The notes under the pieces are model-generated. The model saw only the letters and a list, made by a program, of their open reading frames with translations, did not search any database and was not told the origin of the DNA. Below, piece by piece: positions 17,667-25,122 of a stretch of 64,000 nucleotides of DNA (its first letter is position 1; each line of letters starts with the position of its first letter). A program made the position numbers and the translations under genes. Location of the stretch: assembly GCA_902532525.1 (NCBI GenBank), contig CACAIK010000006.1, positions 1-64,000 on the forward strand, given 5' to 3'. Source of the stretch: an uncultured Pelagibacteraceae bacterium. GTDB taxonomy: Bacteria; Pseudomonadota; Alphaproteobacteria; Pelagibacterales; Pelagibacteraceae.

Positions 17667-18515
17667 ATGAAAGCAATATTTTTAAATTTATCCGCATGGA
17701 TGGTTTTGCCCTTCATGGATGCCATTGCTAAATACTTGTCTTCGGATTTATCTTTTTTTCAAATAACGTGGGCTAGATATTTTTTTACAGTTGTATTCAC
17801 AACTTTATTTATGTTTTTATTTTATAGGGAGCAATTGAAGTTTTCTCAAAATATCAAATTACAAATAATTAGAGGTTTGTCTTTATTTTTTGCAAATATA
17901 TGTTTTTTTTACTCCATTTCTGTAATCTCAATGGCAAAAGCGTTAACATTGGCATTCGTTGCTCCATTGGTCACAACTGCTCTTTCTCCATTTTTACTTA
18001 AAGAAAAAGTCGGATATAGACGGTGGACTGCTGTATTAGTCGGTTTTTTTGGTATTTTGGTTGTTATAAGACCTGGAATTATAGAGATTAATCTTGCTAG
18101 TTTAGCAGCTGTTGGAACAGGCTGTTTTTACGGCTTTTATTTAATAATAACTCGAAAATTGCATTCAACAGATAGTCCTTTACTCACATTGTTGATTACG
18201 GGCGTAGTAGGGGCCATTATCGCATCTTTTTTTGTTCCTATTGTTTGGATTAATCCTACTCCAATTCAATGGTCTTGGATGGCTCTGATGGGTATATTTG
18301 CCTGTTTAGGGCATATACTAATCATTTTATCTCTTCGTTACGCTGATGCTTCGAAATTAGCACCATTTGGTTATTTTGAGATAATTACCAACCTTATTTT
18401 AGGATACTATGTGTTTTCGGATTTTCCAGATAAATATACTTTTATTGGTCTTTTCATAATTGTTTCATCTGGTTTATATGTTTTTAAAAGAGAATATTAT
18501 CATAAATATAAGTAA
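17667..18515 (+). CDS. DMT/EamA-family transporter
   Basis: A 282-residue inner membrane protein with ten predicted transmembrane segments made of two EamA repeats. The first ends around the KEKVGYRRWTAVLVGFFGI stretch and the second contains RYADASKLAPFGYFEII, a typical EamA re-entrant motif. Members are usually metabolite or amino-acid exporters. It starts immediately after the AEC carrier stop, forming the end of the argC-hom transcript. A 530-base gap without convincing genes follows. Confidence 0.9.
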   Translation: MKAIFLNLSAWMVLPFMDAIAKYLSSDLSFFQITWARYFFTVVFTTLFMFLFYREQLKFSQNIKLQIIRGLSLFFANICFFYSISVISMAKALTLAFVAPLVTTALSPFLLKEKVGYRRWTAVLVGFFGILVVIRPGIIEINLASLAAVGTGCFYGFYLIITRKLHSTDSPLLTLLITGVVGAIIASFFVPIVWINPTPIQWSWMALMGIFACLGHILIILSLRYADASKLAPFGYFEIITNLILGYYVFSDFPDKYTFIGLFIIVSSGLYVFKREYYHKYK

Positions 18516-19047
18516 ATATATATGTACTATTTATTAATAAAATACTTTAATTATTGTATGTAAACTATTGTATTTATTATATTTTATATAATATCTAAAC
18601 TATAGTTAAAATATTGTAAAATATAAGATAATGGAATAAAATTATAAAATTTATCAACTAGATATGTCCTGGTAATTAAAATTAATCAATAAATAGGCGC
18701 TTGTTTAAATTATAAAAATAGATAATGAAATTGGATTATGTGATAGGGGACAATATTCAATAAAATCAACAATTATGATGAAATTTTGGAACAAATCTAT
18801 TGATAATAAAAACTTAGTTTTATTTTGATATGGGAATTTCTTAATATTAATTGATATAAATATACTAAAAAATAATAATTTTCTAAAAAAATTGCCGAAG
18901 TAATGCAATTTATGAATATAGCGTTTAATGCCCCAAATATAGGCCTAATTTAAAGATTTTATTTTATAAGCTGCAACCAATAGGGGAATTTAAAATTGTA
19001 ATACTAAATGTTGTTAAATTTTAAAAAAACGTTGGTATTGCTAACTT
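18516..19047. other. AT-rich intergenic stretch without a convincing gene, possible gene remnant
   Basis: The longest gap in the window. The first 150 bases are almost pure A+T and repetitive in feel (TATTTATTATATTTTATATA type). From about 18709 to 18951 one plus-strand frame is open apart from a single TGA near 18829. It encodes about 80 residues such as GLCDRGQYSIKST and MQFMNIAFNAPNIGLI that look protein-like but match nothing I recognise. An antisense frame (18705-18908) is also open. I see no RNA fold, promoter or repeat I would defend. Confidence 0.4.
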
Positions 19048-19323
19048 TTAGAGCAAAATACCTTCAGATTTGAGCAGTTTTTTCTTGGTTTTTATACCAC
19101 CTTTTCCAGAATATCCTCCGAGAGACCCATCAGACCTAATTACTCTATGGCATGGTATTTTAGGAGCATATGGATTTTTTCCAATAGCATTAGCTACAGC
19201 TCTAACAGCTTTAGGCTTATTAATACCTTTTGCGACATCAGAATAGGTTAAAACACTACCTTTTTTGATTGTTTTTAAGTATTTCCAAACCTTAATTTGA
19301 AATTTTGTACCTTTAAGGATCAT
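19048..19323 (-). CDS. Minimal O6-alkylguanine-DNA alkyltransferase (MGMT/Ogt DNA-binding domain only)
   Basis: A 91-residue protein consisting only of the C-terminal Ogt/MGMT domain: FQIKVWKYLKTIKKGSVLTY, the recognition helix PKAVRAVANAIGKNP, and IPCHRVI with the alkyl-accepting cysteine. GGYSGGKxxK-like residues follow. Length resembles the alkyltransferase-like (ATL) proteins, but ATLs lack the cysteine, so suicide repair remains possible. I start at the ATG at 19323; an upstream extension would run into the RNA terminator. The start lies only two bases after a U-run and has no Shine-Dalgarno. It is the left member of the accessory-looking region. Confidence 0.85.
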   Translation of the reverse strand: MILKGTKFQIKVWKYLKTIKKGSVLTYSDVAKGINKPKAVRAVANAIGKNPYAPKIPCHRVIRSDGSLGGYSGKGGIKTKKKLLKSEGILL

Positions 19324-19325
19324 AT

Positions 19326-19380
19326 AAAAAAAAACCCTGTATCTCTGCACCTTTTCAGGTACAAAGATCAGTAGTTTTTT
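19326..19380 (-). terminator. Intrinsic terminator, possibly bidirectional
   Basis: A perfect 12-bp stem including G-U pairs (19341-19352 with 19357-19368) closed by GAAA. It is extended after one bulge by CTACTG/CAGGG pairing and then by A-tract/U-tract pairing, ending in nine U on the minus strand. The other strand has six U after the same stem. It ends two bases before the ATG of the Ogt-like gene. Confidence 0.75.
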
Positions 19381-19525
19381 GGCACGTCGTTGTATGCGCT
19401 ACCGCCATGCCTTCCACCCCGCAATTTTAGCGCTACTCTGCGTGGTTTTCTGCCCTCTGGGCTTGAATCTCTCGATTTTTCCCCAGATGGTCAGTTAAGA
19501 GTTGCCTCTTAATTCATTTAACAGA
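19326..19525 (-). ncRNA. Unidentified structured RNA (independent sRNA or leader of the Ogt-like gene)
   Basis: Of the 120 bases at 19381-19500, 64 are G or C (53 percent), in strong contrast to the AT-rich flanks. Read on the minus strand, several hairpins form. A 7-bp stem (TTAAGAG/CTCTTAA) at 19495-19512 has a GCAA loop. CTGGG/CCCAG at 19457-19486 encloses AATC-GAGA-GATT. GCGCTA/TAGCGC closes 19396-19433. A long terminator follows at 19326-19380 with a GAAA loop. GNRA loops appear only on this strand, fixing orientation. A TATGATAAT near 19530-19540 could be the -10. Hallmarks of tmRNA, SRP RNA, RNase P and common riboswitches were looked for and not found. The 5' end is approximate. Confidence 0.6.
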
Positions 19526-19606
19526 TTATCATAGTGCAAATATGATTAGTATCACTTTATAGTTGATTATTAAGATTTTTTAACAGCTGTGAATAGCGTT
19601 AACAAA

Positions 19607-19813
19607 CTATCTAGGACCAACAAAAATTAGAATAAAATAAGATAAATAAAAAATTATTGTTAAAACAGATAAGAAATATACTTCTAGTGATTTTCCATTT
19701 TTTTTGTAAACCAAATAACTCAGTATAGTTAAACCTAAAGATATTATTAAAAAATAGCTTGTAGGAATTTCACCATCTATAGTCATAAATTTTTGTTTTA
19801 ATTCATTTGACAT
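19607..19813 (-). CDS. Possible small two-segment membrane protein
   Basis: A 68-residue frame beginning MSNELKQKFMTIDGEIP. It is followed by two hydrophobic segments (about 20-36 and 45-65) separated by a charged KKNGKSLEV turn, and ends FVGPR. I recognise no family. It is divergent from the recombinase gene with 55 bases between, and no Shine-Dalgarno is visible. Amino-acid pattern and length argue for a real membrane peptide, but an AT-rich chance frame is possible. Confidence 0.45.
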   Translation of the reverse strand: MSNELKQKFMTIDGEIPTSYFLIISLGLTILSYLVYKKNGKSLEVYFLSVLTIIFYLSYFILIFVGPR

Positions 19814-19868
19814 TTAAAATCACTTGATATATTACTAATGATAATTAATTGTTATCAATAGTAATTAT

Positions 19869-20822
19869 ATGAATGAACTGACAACAGACCTAAAATCACT
19901 TCATGAAGCAACTTTAAATAACCTTAAAAGCTCAAAGTCAAATAATACTCTAAGAGCTTATAAATCAGACTTTAAAGACTTCGTAGCTTTTTGTGCTAAG
20001 CATGGATTAAATTCAATACCAACAGAACCAAAAATAGTTTCCTTGTACCTTACTCATCTCTCAAAAAATTCAAAAATAAGCACTTTAAGACGAAGATTAG
20101 TATCAATAAGCATGGTTCATAGGCTAAAAGGGCATTATCTAGACACAAAACATCCAATCATCGTTGAAAATTTAATGGGAATAAGAAGGGTCAAAGGAAG
20201 TATTCAAAAAGGTAAAAAACCTATATTAATCAATCATTTAAAATCAATTATTAATGTAATAAATGAATATAAAACTGAGGAAATAAAAAAACTTAGAGAT
20301 AAATCAATAATCTTAATTGGCTTCGGAGGAGGTTTTAGAAGAACCGAGATCATTTCAATTGATTATGAGGATTTAGAATTTGTTCCTGACGGTTTAAAAA
20401 TCACTGTTAAAAGATCAAAAACTGACCAATTCGGAGAAGGAATTACTAAAGGACTGCCCTACTTCGAAAATGAAATTTACTGTCCTGTTACAAATCTAAA
20501 AAAATGGTTAGAAATTTCTAAAATTAATTCTGGACCTATTTTTAGAAGATTTTCTAAAGGTTTATCATTAATAAACAAAAGATTAACTGACCAATCAGTA
20601 GTTTTATTAATTAAAGAGTATTTAAAGTTAGCAGGTATCGAAAACAAAAATTTTGCAGGTCATAGTTTAAGGTCAGGATTTGCTACAGTAGCTGCTGATT
20701 CAGGCGCTGATGAGAGAAGTATAATGGCTATGACAGGTCATAAAACAACACAAATGGTAAGAAGATATATTAGAGAGGCAAATATATTTAAAAATAATGC
20801 ATTAAATAAAATTAAAATATAA
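19869..20822 (+). CDS. Tyrosine recombinase / phage-type integrase
   Basis: A 317-residue site-specific recombinase. Residues 5-105 form a SAM-like core-binding domain (NTLRAYKSDFKDFVAFC). The catalytic domain has Arg157 in GGFRRTEI, Lys184 in KRSKTDQ, His265 and Arg268 in GHSLRSGFA, His291 in MTGHKT and nucleophile Tyr300 in VRRYIRE. All active-site residues are therefore intact. It is not a standard XerC or XerD by context or N-terminus. It sits between a structured RNA and a glycosyltransferase, with tRNA-Glu 1.3 kb away, suggesting a mobile or formerly mobile segment. I found no attachment-site repeats. Confidence 0.92.
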   Translation: MNELTTDLKSLHEATLNNLKSSKSNNTLRAYKSDFKDFVAFCAKHGLNSIPTEPKIVSLYLTHLSKNSKISTLRRRLVSISMVHRLKGHYLDTKHPIIVENLMGIRRVKGSIQKGKKPILINHLKSIINVINEYKTEEIKKLRDKSIILIGFGGGFRRTEIISIDYEDLEFVPDGLKITVKRSKTDQFGEGITKGLPYFENEIYCPVTNLKKWLEISKINSGPIFRRFSKGLSLINKRLTDQSVVLLIKEYLKLAGIENKNFAGHSLRSGFATVAADSGADERSIMAMTGHKTTQMVRRYIREANIFKNNALNKIKI

Positions 20823-20827
20823 TAATC

Positions 20828-21865
20828 TTAAATTAACTTATCTCTGTATCCATCAATTTTTTTTGAAATATAATTATTAGTTAGGTAGAAATGTTTATAA
20901 ATCCTTTTTTGTAAAGACTTTTTGAAAGACTCATTTTTAATAAGTTTTTCGATTGAATTTTCAATATTTTTAACAGTTAAAGTCTTTATTTTCATAGCTT
21001 TTGGAGATGCCTCACTAAGCCCACCTTTATCTGTAATAATGACAGCACATCCTGCACTTGAAGCTTCTAAAGCAGTCCTACCAAAAGGCTCATCCCATCG
21101 AGAACAAACTACTGAAATATCGGATTTCACAAACCATTTTGTAACAACATTATATTTTTGGAAACCTAAGTTTTTCAAATTTTTATGTTCAAAAATATAT
21201 TTTTCTCTAGGCTCATCACCGATCACTATAGCCTTCCAATCTGGATTATTATTTAAGACATCTATAATAGCTTTTCCAAATAAATCGTACCCTTTAGAAG
21301 CATTTAATCTACCAACAAATAAAATTATTTTTTTTTTATTTTTAAAATTAATGATTTTTTTACTTGTTGATTGATTAATGACTTCAAGTTTATCGGTATT
21401 ATATTTTTTATTTAATCCTTTTGTAAAATTTTTTAAGGTCCAATCACTATTAAAAATTATTTTTTTTGTTTTGTTATATACATCAATTCTCTCTTTGGCT
21501 GTTTTTGATGATTTCATATCTAGCGGATTATTATGAAAATATAGAACAATATTATCATTTATCTTATAAATAGAATTTATGTAATCAGGTCTATTATGAA
21601 CTTCTATTAGATTTGATTTTTTTATTTTTTCATTCTCCAAAAATTTTTTTACATAAGTTGTACTGCTACTTCTGAAGAATAATTTTGAAAAATTTAAATT
21701 AGTATAATTAGGTAATAACTTTTTTTTAAAAGAAGTATTTCCATACACTTGAATATTTTTTTTATATTTGCTTAATTTGATAGTATCATTTAAAAAAAGT
21801 GAAACTGCACCTGCATAATTTGGAGTAAAATTCTCTTTATATGGTAGTAGAATTGAGATTTTCAT
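20828..21865 (-). CDS. GT4-type glycosyltransferase
   Basis: A 345-residue GT-B glycosyltransferase, likely acting on a surface polysaccharide or glycolipid at the cytoplasmic face. The C-terminal domain shows KIILFVGRLNASKGYDLF near 180-197 and SRWDEPFGRTALEASSAG, the E-x7-E donor-binding motif of family GT4. The acceptor is unknown. No other surface-polysaccharide genes are nearby. It overlaps the GIY-YIG gene by four bases, so both are transcribed from the tRNA-Glu side. The setting beside a recombinase fits an accessory gene. Confidence 0.88.
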   Translation of the reverse strand: MKISILLPYKENFTPNYAGAVSLFLNDTIKLSKYKKNIQVYGNTSFKKKLLPNYTNLNFSKLFFRSSSTTYVKKFLENEKIKKSNLIEVHNRPDYINSIYKINDNIVLYFHNNPLDMKSSKTAKERIDVYNKTKKIIFNSDWTLKNFTKGLNKKYNTDKLEVINQSTSKKIINFKNKKKIILFVGRLNASKGYDLFGKAIIDVLNNNPDWKAIVIGDEPREKYIFEHKNLKNLGFQKYNVVTKWFVKSDISVVCSRWDEPFGRTALEASSAGCAVIITDKGGLSEASPKAMKIKTLTVKNIENSIEKLIKNESFKKSLQKRIYKHFYLTNNYISKKIDGYRDKLI

Positions 21866-22116
21866 TTATTAAAATGAGATTTTATTTTCTTTCTAAGTAT
21901 ATAATTTTTTTTAAGTTTGTATTCCTCTCGCATAGCTTTGGATTTTGTATCATAAACCTTACTATAGGCTATTATCCATTTTCTGCCTCTAGTAAATTTT
22001 GCTCCTTTCGAAGCATTGTGTTTAGCCAATCTTTTCTTTAAATTATTAGTATATCCAACGTAGCTTAGGTATTTTTGTTTATTTTTAGATATGATTAAAT
22101 AAACAAAGTATTTCAT
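21862..22116 (-). CDS. GIY-YIG domain protein
   Basis: An 84-residue protein that is essentially one GIY-YIG nuclease domain of the short UPF0213/YhbQ-like class. The two motif halves are YFVYLI at 3-8 and YVGYT near 19-23. The catalytic Arg lies in LKKRLAKHN and the metal-binding Glu in REEYKLKK. RGRKW and IAYSKVY fit the family core. It may act in DNA processing, but its substrate is unknown. Its ATG lies two bases from the tRNA-Glu CCA end, and it overlaps the glycosyltransferase gene by 4 bases. Confidence 0.88.
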   Translation of the reverse strand: MKYFVYLIISKNKQKYLSYVGYTNNLKKRLAKHNASKGAKFTRGRKWIIAYSKVYDTKSKAMREEYKLKKNYILRKKIKSHFNK

Positions 22117-22118
22117 TT

Positions 22119-22193
22119 TGGCGGTCCCTAGGGGAATCGAACCCCTCTTTCATGGATGAAAACCATGTGTCCTAACCGATAGACGAAGGGACC
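22119..22193 (-). tRNA. tRNA-Glu (UUC)
   Basis: A 75-base cloverleaf read on the minus strand. The acceptor stem is GGTCCCT with AGGGACC, the anticodon arm CATGG-TTTTCAT-CCATG gives anticodon TTC, and the T arm contains GGTTCGATTCC. The discriminator is G and CCA is encoded. It marks the right edge of the accessory-looking stretch. Confidence 0.97.
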
Positions 22194-22228
22194 AGAGATG
22201 GAGTTTCTATTGCAATTATTAAAAATAA

Positions 22229-23173
22229 TCAAGCTATAGGTTCCTCCCTTTTTACAATTTCTATTGTTGATTCTTTATGTGTGACAAGAGTTTCTGTAAT
22301 AAATTTTGTATTTTCTTTTTTCACTGCTGCAATCATTTCAGTGTTGGTAATACCTGTCGCACAAAAAATACTATCTCCTTTAACGATTTCATTTAACTCA
22401 TATTTTTTATTTAGGTCAGATATTCCCATTTTTTTTGCTCTATCTTTATCTTGATCAGTTACAAATAAAAATCTTCCCTGAAATTTACATCCATAAGCAT
22501 CCAATGCTGCTGCAGAGATTACCCCTTCAGGACCCCCTCCAATACCTAAAAATAAGTCTATATTATACTTATTATCAGTAACTAATAGAGCACCACAAAT
22601 ATCACCATCTGAAATTAATTTTAAATTTACTTTTAATGATTTTAATTCTTTAATAATATCTTTATGTCTTGGTCTATCAAGAATACAAACTGTAAGTTCA
22701 TTAATATTTTTATTTTTAGCTTCTGCAATATTGGAAATATTTTTTTTTATAGGATAATCTAAATCTGTCGCATCAAATGGAACATCTTTGCCCACTGCAA
22801 TTTTATTCATATAAGTTTCTGGAGCATTAAATAAATTTCCTTTTTCTGAAATTGCTAATACAGATATAGCGCCTGGAATATTTTTTGCTGCAAAATTTGT
22901 TCCTTCAAGTGGGTCAACGGCTATATCTAAATATGGACCATTACCCTTACCCAGTTTTTCACCTATATATAACATTGGTGCTTCATCTAGTTCGCCCTCA
23001 CCTATCACTACTTCTCCGTTAATTTCTAAATTATTTAAATCATTTCTCATAGAGTCCGTTGCGGCTTTATCAGCAATTTTTTTGTCTTGTTTGCCAAGAA
23101 ATTGATAACAATTAACTGCAGCTCTTGAAGTAACTTTTACAAGTTGATTAATCAGATATTTATCTAAAGACAT
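22229..23173 (-). CDS. glpX: Fructose-1,6-bisphosphatase class II (GlpX)
   Basis: Removes the C1 phosphate of fructose 1,6-bisphosphate in gluconeogenesis; it is metal-dependent and cytoplasmic. The 314-residue protein has the family hallmarks GEVVIGEGELDEAPMLYIGE near 53-72, DIAVDPLEGTN near 83-93, and LFLGIGGGPEGVISAAAL in the C-terminal half. It shares its start codon region with the stop of the transporter gene upstream in the transcript (one base overlap). Class II is the only fructose bisphosphatase type visible in this window. Confidence 0.95.
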   Translation of the reverse strand: MSLDKYLINQLVKVTSRAAVNCYQFLGKQDKKIADKAATDSMRNDLNNLEINGEVVIGEGELDEAPMLYIGEKLGKGNGPYLDIAVDPLEGTNFAAKNIPGAISVLAISEKGNLFNAPETYMNKIAVGKDVPFDATDLDYPIKKNISNIAEAKNKNINELTVCILDRPRHKDIIKELKSLKVNLKLISDGDICGALLVTDNKYNIDLFLGIGGGPEGVISAAALDAYGCKFQGRFLFVTDQDKDRAKKMGISDLNKKYELNEIVKGDSIFCATGITNTEMIAAVKKENTKFITETLVTHKESTIEIVKREEPIA

Positions 23174-24171
23174 TAAATATTTTCAACAGTGGATTCTTCT
23201 AAATTATATTTCAATCTAGCTTCAAATTCACTTAATCTTTTCCAAACTGAAATTAATTCTACTATTGTAGACCAGCTTCTAACTAAATATTGTAATGAAT
23301 TTTCAACTCGTCCAAATGCTCTGGTTATTTGTTGAACAAAACCCAAAGTAATCGCACCTGATACAATAGTTGGTGCTAAAGCCAAATATGGAACAATTAC
23401 CATACCTTGGAAATAACTCCACTTGACTGCATTAAAATATAAATAGTGAAAATATGATTTATAGTGAATACCTCTTACTCTATCATATAATTGACCTATA
23501 GTTGGTGGAGCTGCCCTTATAGGATCATCTTCTCCATGAACTAATTCTTTCCTATAACCAGCTTCTTCTTTTTGAATATCATATTCAATACCAGGCAATT
23601 TAATACCTACAGCCGCTAATAAAACTGTTCCACCAAGTGCAGATATTATTGCAACCCAAACTAAAGCATGATCAACTTCTCCAATCCATGGAAGTACATC
23701 GACTTGTTTAGATAATCCCCATAATATTGGCAGGAAGGCTACTAAAGTCATTATACTATCTAGAAGTCCAACACCAAGACCCTCCATTATTCTTGCAAAT
23801 TTTAAAGTGTCTTCTTGAACTCTTTGCGAAGCCCCTTCAGTTAAACGAGCTTTTAGCCATTGAGAGTGATAATATTCAGCCATTGAAGTTCTCCACCTAA
23901 ACACCCAATGAGATACAAAAAATCCAGTTACAATCGCAATTATAATCCAAAGCCCTGCAACTTTTGCAAATGTAAACAAATATCCAATAAATTCGGTTTC
24001 TGTGACCGAACCAGGTTCTGTTAAAGCTTTTTGAAGAGTATCGTAAAATTCACCAAACCATTCATTAATTTTTACATCTAATTGTACTTGATACCAAGTT
24101 GAAACTAATATGAAGATTGATCCAAATATACTCCAACCGTACCATTTTCTTTCTGTAAAAAATTTAAACAT
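23173..24171 (-). CDS. SbmA/BacA-like peptide transporter
   Basis: A 332-residue inner membrane protein with about six to seven transmembrane segments and no ATPase domain. This is the SbmA/BacA layout, driven by the proton gradient. Support includes KINEWFGEFYDTLQKAL near the N-terminus, FRWRTSMAEYYHSQWLKARL and NRxxxYDIQKExAGYRKEL-like residues (IEYDIQKEEAGYRKEL). BacA-type proteins import peptides and affect envelope lipids in other alphaproteobacteria; the role here is unknown. It overlaps both neighbours by one base. Confidence 0.9.
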   Translation of the reverse strand: MFKFFTERKWYGWSIFGSIFILVSTWYQVQLDVKINEWFGEFYDTLQKALTEPGSVTETEFIGYLFTFAKVAGLWIIIAIVTGFFVSHWVFRWRTSMAEYYHSQWLKARLTEGASQRVQEDTLKFARIMEGLGVGLLDSIMTLVAFLPILWGLSKQVDVLPWIGEVDHALVWVAIISALGGTVLLAAVGIKLPGIEYDIQKEEAGYRKELVHGEDDPIRAAPPTIGQLYDRVRGIHYKSYFHYLYFNAVKWSYFQGMVIVPYLALAPTIVSGAITLGFVQQITRAFGRVENSLQYLVRSWSTIVELISVWKRLSEFEARLKYNLEESTVENI

Positions 24172-24452
24172 TATTTTGTAAAATTATCAGCGTAAGATTT
24201 TAAAGTAACTTTTCTTTTATTCGGTTCTATTAATTCAAAATCAATATTATTTTTTTTTGCATACTCAATTGCTAATTCTTTAGTAGAAAACTCTAATTTT
24301 AATTCGCCATAAGTGTCAGTAGAACTCTCCCACCCCATCAAAGGATTAGTGCCTGGATCATCAGTAACATATTCTATAATCCATTTATCAAATTTCTTTA
24401 ATCCTGACTGCATAGCAGTTTTAGATGGCTTATAAATTTTTGCTTTTTTCAT
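24171..24452 (-). CDS. Complex I accessory subunit, NDUFS4-like (ETC complex I conserved region)
   Basis: A 93-residue homologue of the mitochondrial 18-kDa Complex I subunit. It begins MKKAKIYKPSKTAMQSG and contains WIIEYVTDDPGTNPLMGW and LEFSTKELAIEYAKKN, the family core. The start is set at 24452: the frame continues upstream as GPRGRRFESYHPD, which is read-through of the adjacent tRNA-Pro and not protein. A gene of this type next to tRNA-Pro is a recurrent alphaproteobacterial arrangement. It is expected to sit on the peripheral arm of NADH dehydrogenase. Confidence 0.92.
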   Translation of the reverse strand: MKKAKIYKPSKTAMQSGLKKFDKWIIEYVTDDPGTNPLMGWESSTDTYGELKLEFSTKELAIEYAKKNNIDFELIEPNKRKVTLKSYADNFTK

Positions 24453-24456
24453 AAAG

Positions 24457-24533
24457 TGGTCGGGGTGGTAGGATTCGAACCTACGGCCCCTTGGTCCCAA
24501 ACCAAGTGCGCTACCAGGCTGCGCTACACCCCG
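24457..24533 (-). tRNA. tRNA-Pro (UGG)
   Basis: A 77-base cloverleaf on the minus strand. The acceptor stem is CGGGGTG paired with CACCCCG, the anticodon arm CTTGG-TTTGGGA-CCAAG gives TGG, the T arm contains GGTTCGAATCC, and ACCA is encoded at the end. The downstream NDUFS4-like gene starts four bases later. Confidence 0.97.
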
Positions 24534-24628
24534 AATGCAGTACTAATACAGTAGATAAAAAAAATTTCAAAGTATATTAATTACTATTTAAAAGGATATT
24601 TTATGAAATTTGCTATATATAAGTATCT

Positions 24629-25120
24629 ATGATCATTGAATGTCCAGCTTGTTCTAAGAAGTTCAATATTGATGAAAAGTTAATACCAAGTGAGGGTAGA
24701 CTTTTAAAGTGCGGCAATTGCGAACATACGTGGTTTTATAAAAAAGAAGAAAAAATAAATTTAGCGGCTGAAAAAACAAAAATAAGTCAAATTGATGAAA
24801 ATAAATCAGAGATCAATATAGAACCAGTTGAAGAACCTATAAAACAAACAAAAAAAACAAAAAAAATTTCAAAAAAATCTTCAACAAAAATGAGTAAATC
24901 AAAAGAATTAGTGTCTATTGATAAAAGTTCTGTTTCAAGAGAAAACAATATTATAAAAAAAATATTTCTGGTAATTGTTTCATTTATCGCATTTATTTTA
25001 CTTATAGACACTTTTAAAAATCAGATATCTGTTATATTTCCTGGCATATTACAAATGTCAGATAGTTTGTATCTAGTAATAAATGACTTGAAATTATTTA
25101 TTAAAGATTTAGTCAGGTAA
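24629..25120 (+). CDS. MJ0042-type zinc-ribbon protein with one membrane segment
   Basis: A 163-residue protein. Residues 1-40 form a zinc ribbon with two CxxC pairs (IIECPACSKKFNI and LKCGNCEHTW), the MJ0042 finger common in alphaproteobacteria. A lysine-rich, probably disordered linker (about 45-105) follows. A hydrophobic segment IFLVIVSFIAFILLIDTF then anchors the protein, with a short tail. The function of this family is unknown. It starts the rightward run with nhaA and gpx, which follow within a few bases. Confidence 0.85.
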   Translation: MIIECPACSKKFNIDEKLIPSEGRLLKCGNCEHTWFYKKEEKINLAAEKTKISQIDENKSEINIEPVEEPIKQTKKTKKISKKSSTKMSKSKELVSIDKSSVSRENNIIKKIFLVIVSFIAFILLIDTFKNQISVIFPGILQMSDSLYLVINDLKLFIKDLVR

Positions 25121-25122
25121 AA

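Noticed and set aside
18705..18908. 67-residue minus-strand ORF
   Set aside because: Composition is that of random AT-rich sequence, with no family resemblance, ribosome-binding site or coupling to a neighbour.
19381..19512. tmRNA, tRNA-like or SRP RNA identity for the structured RNA
   Set aside because: No TTCGAC core, no tag reading frame ending in a typical Ala-Ala tail, no T-arm with a matching G53-C61 pair and CCA, and no SRP GGAA/AGCA loop. A short resemblance to the initiator tRNA 5' half (GCGGGGTGGA) does not extend into a cloverleaf.
24453..24500. Longer N-terminus (GPRGRRFESYHPD) for the NDUFS4-like protein
   Set aside because: This is translation through the tRNA-Pro 3' end, a well-known false extension.
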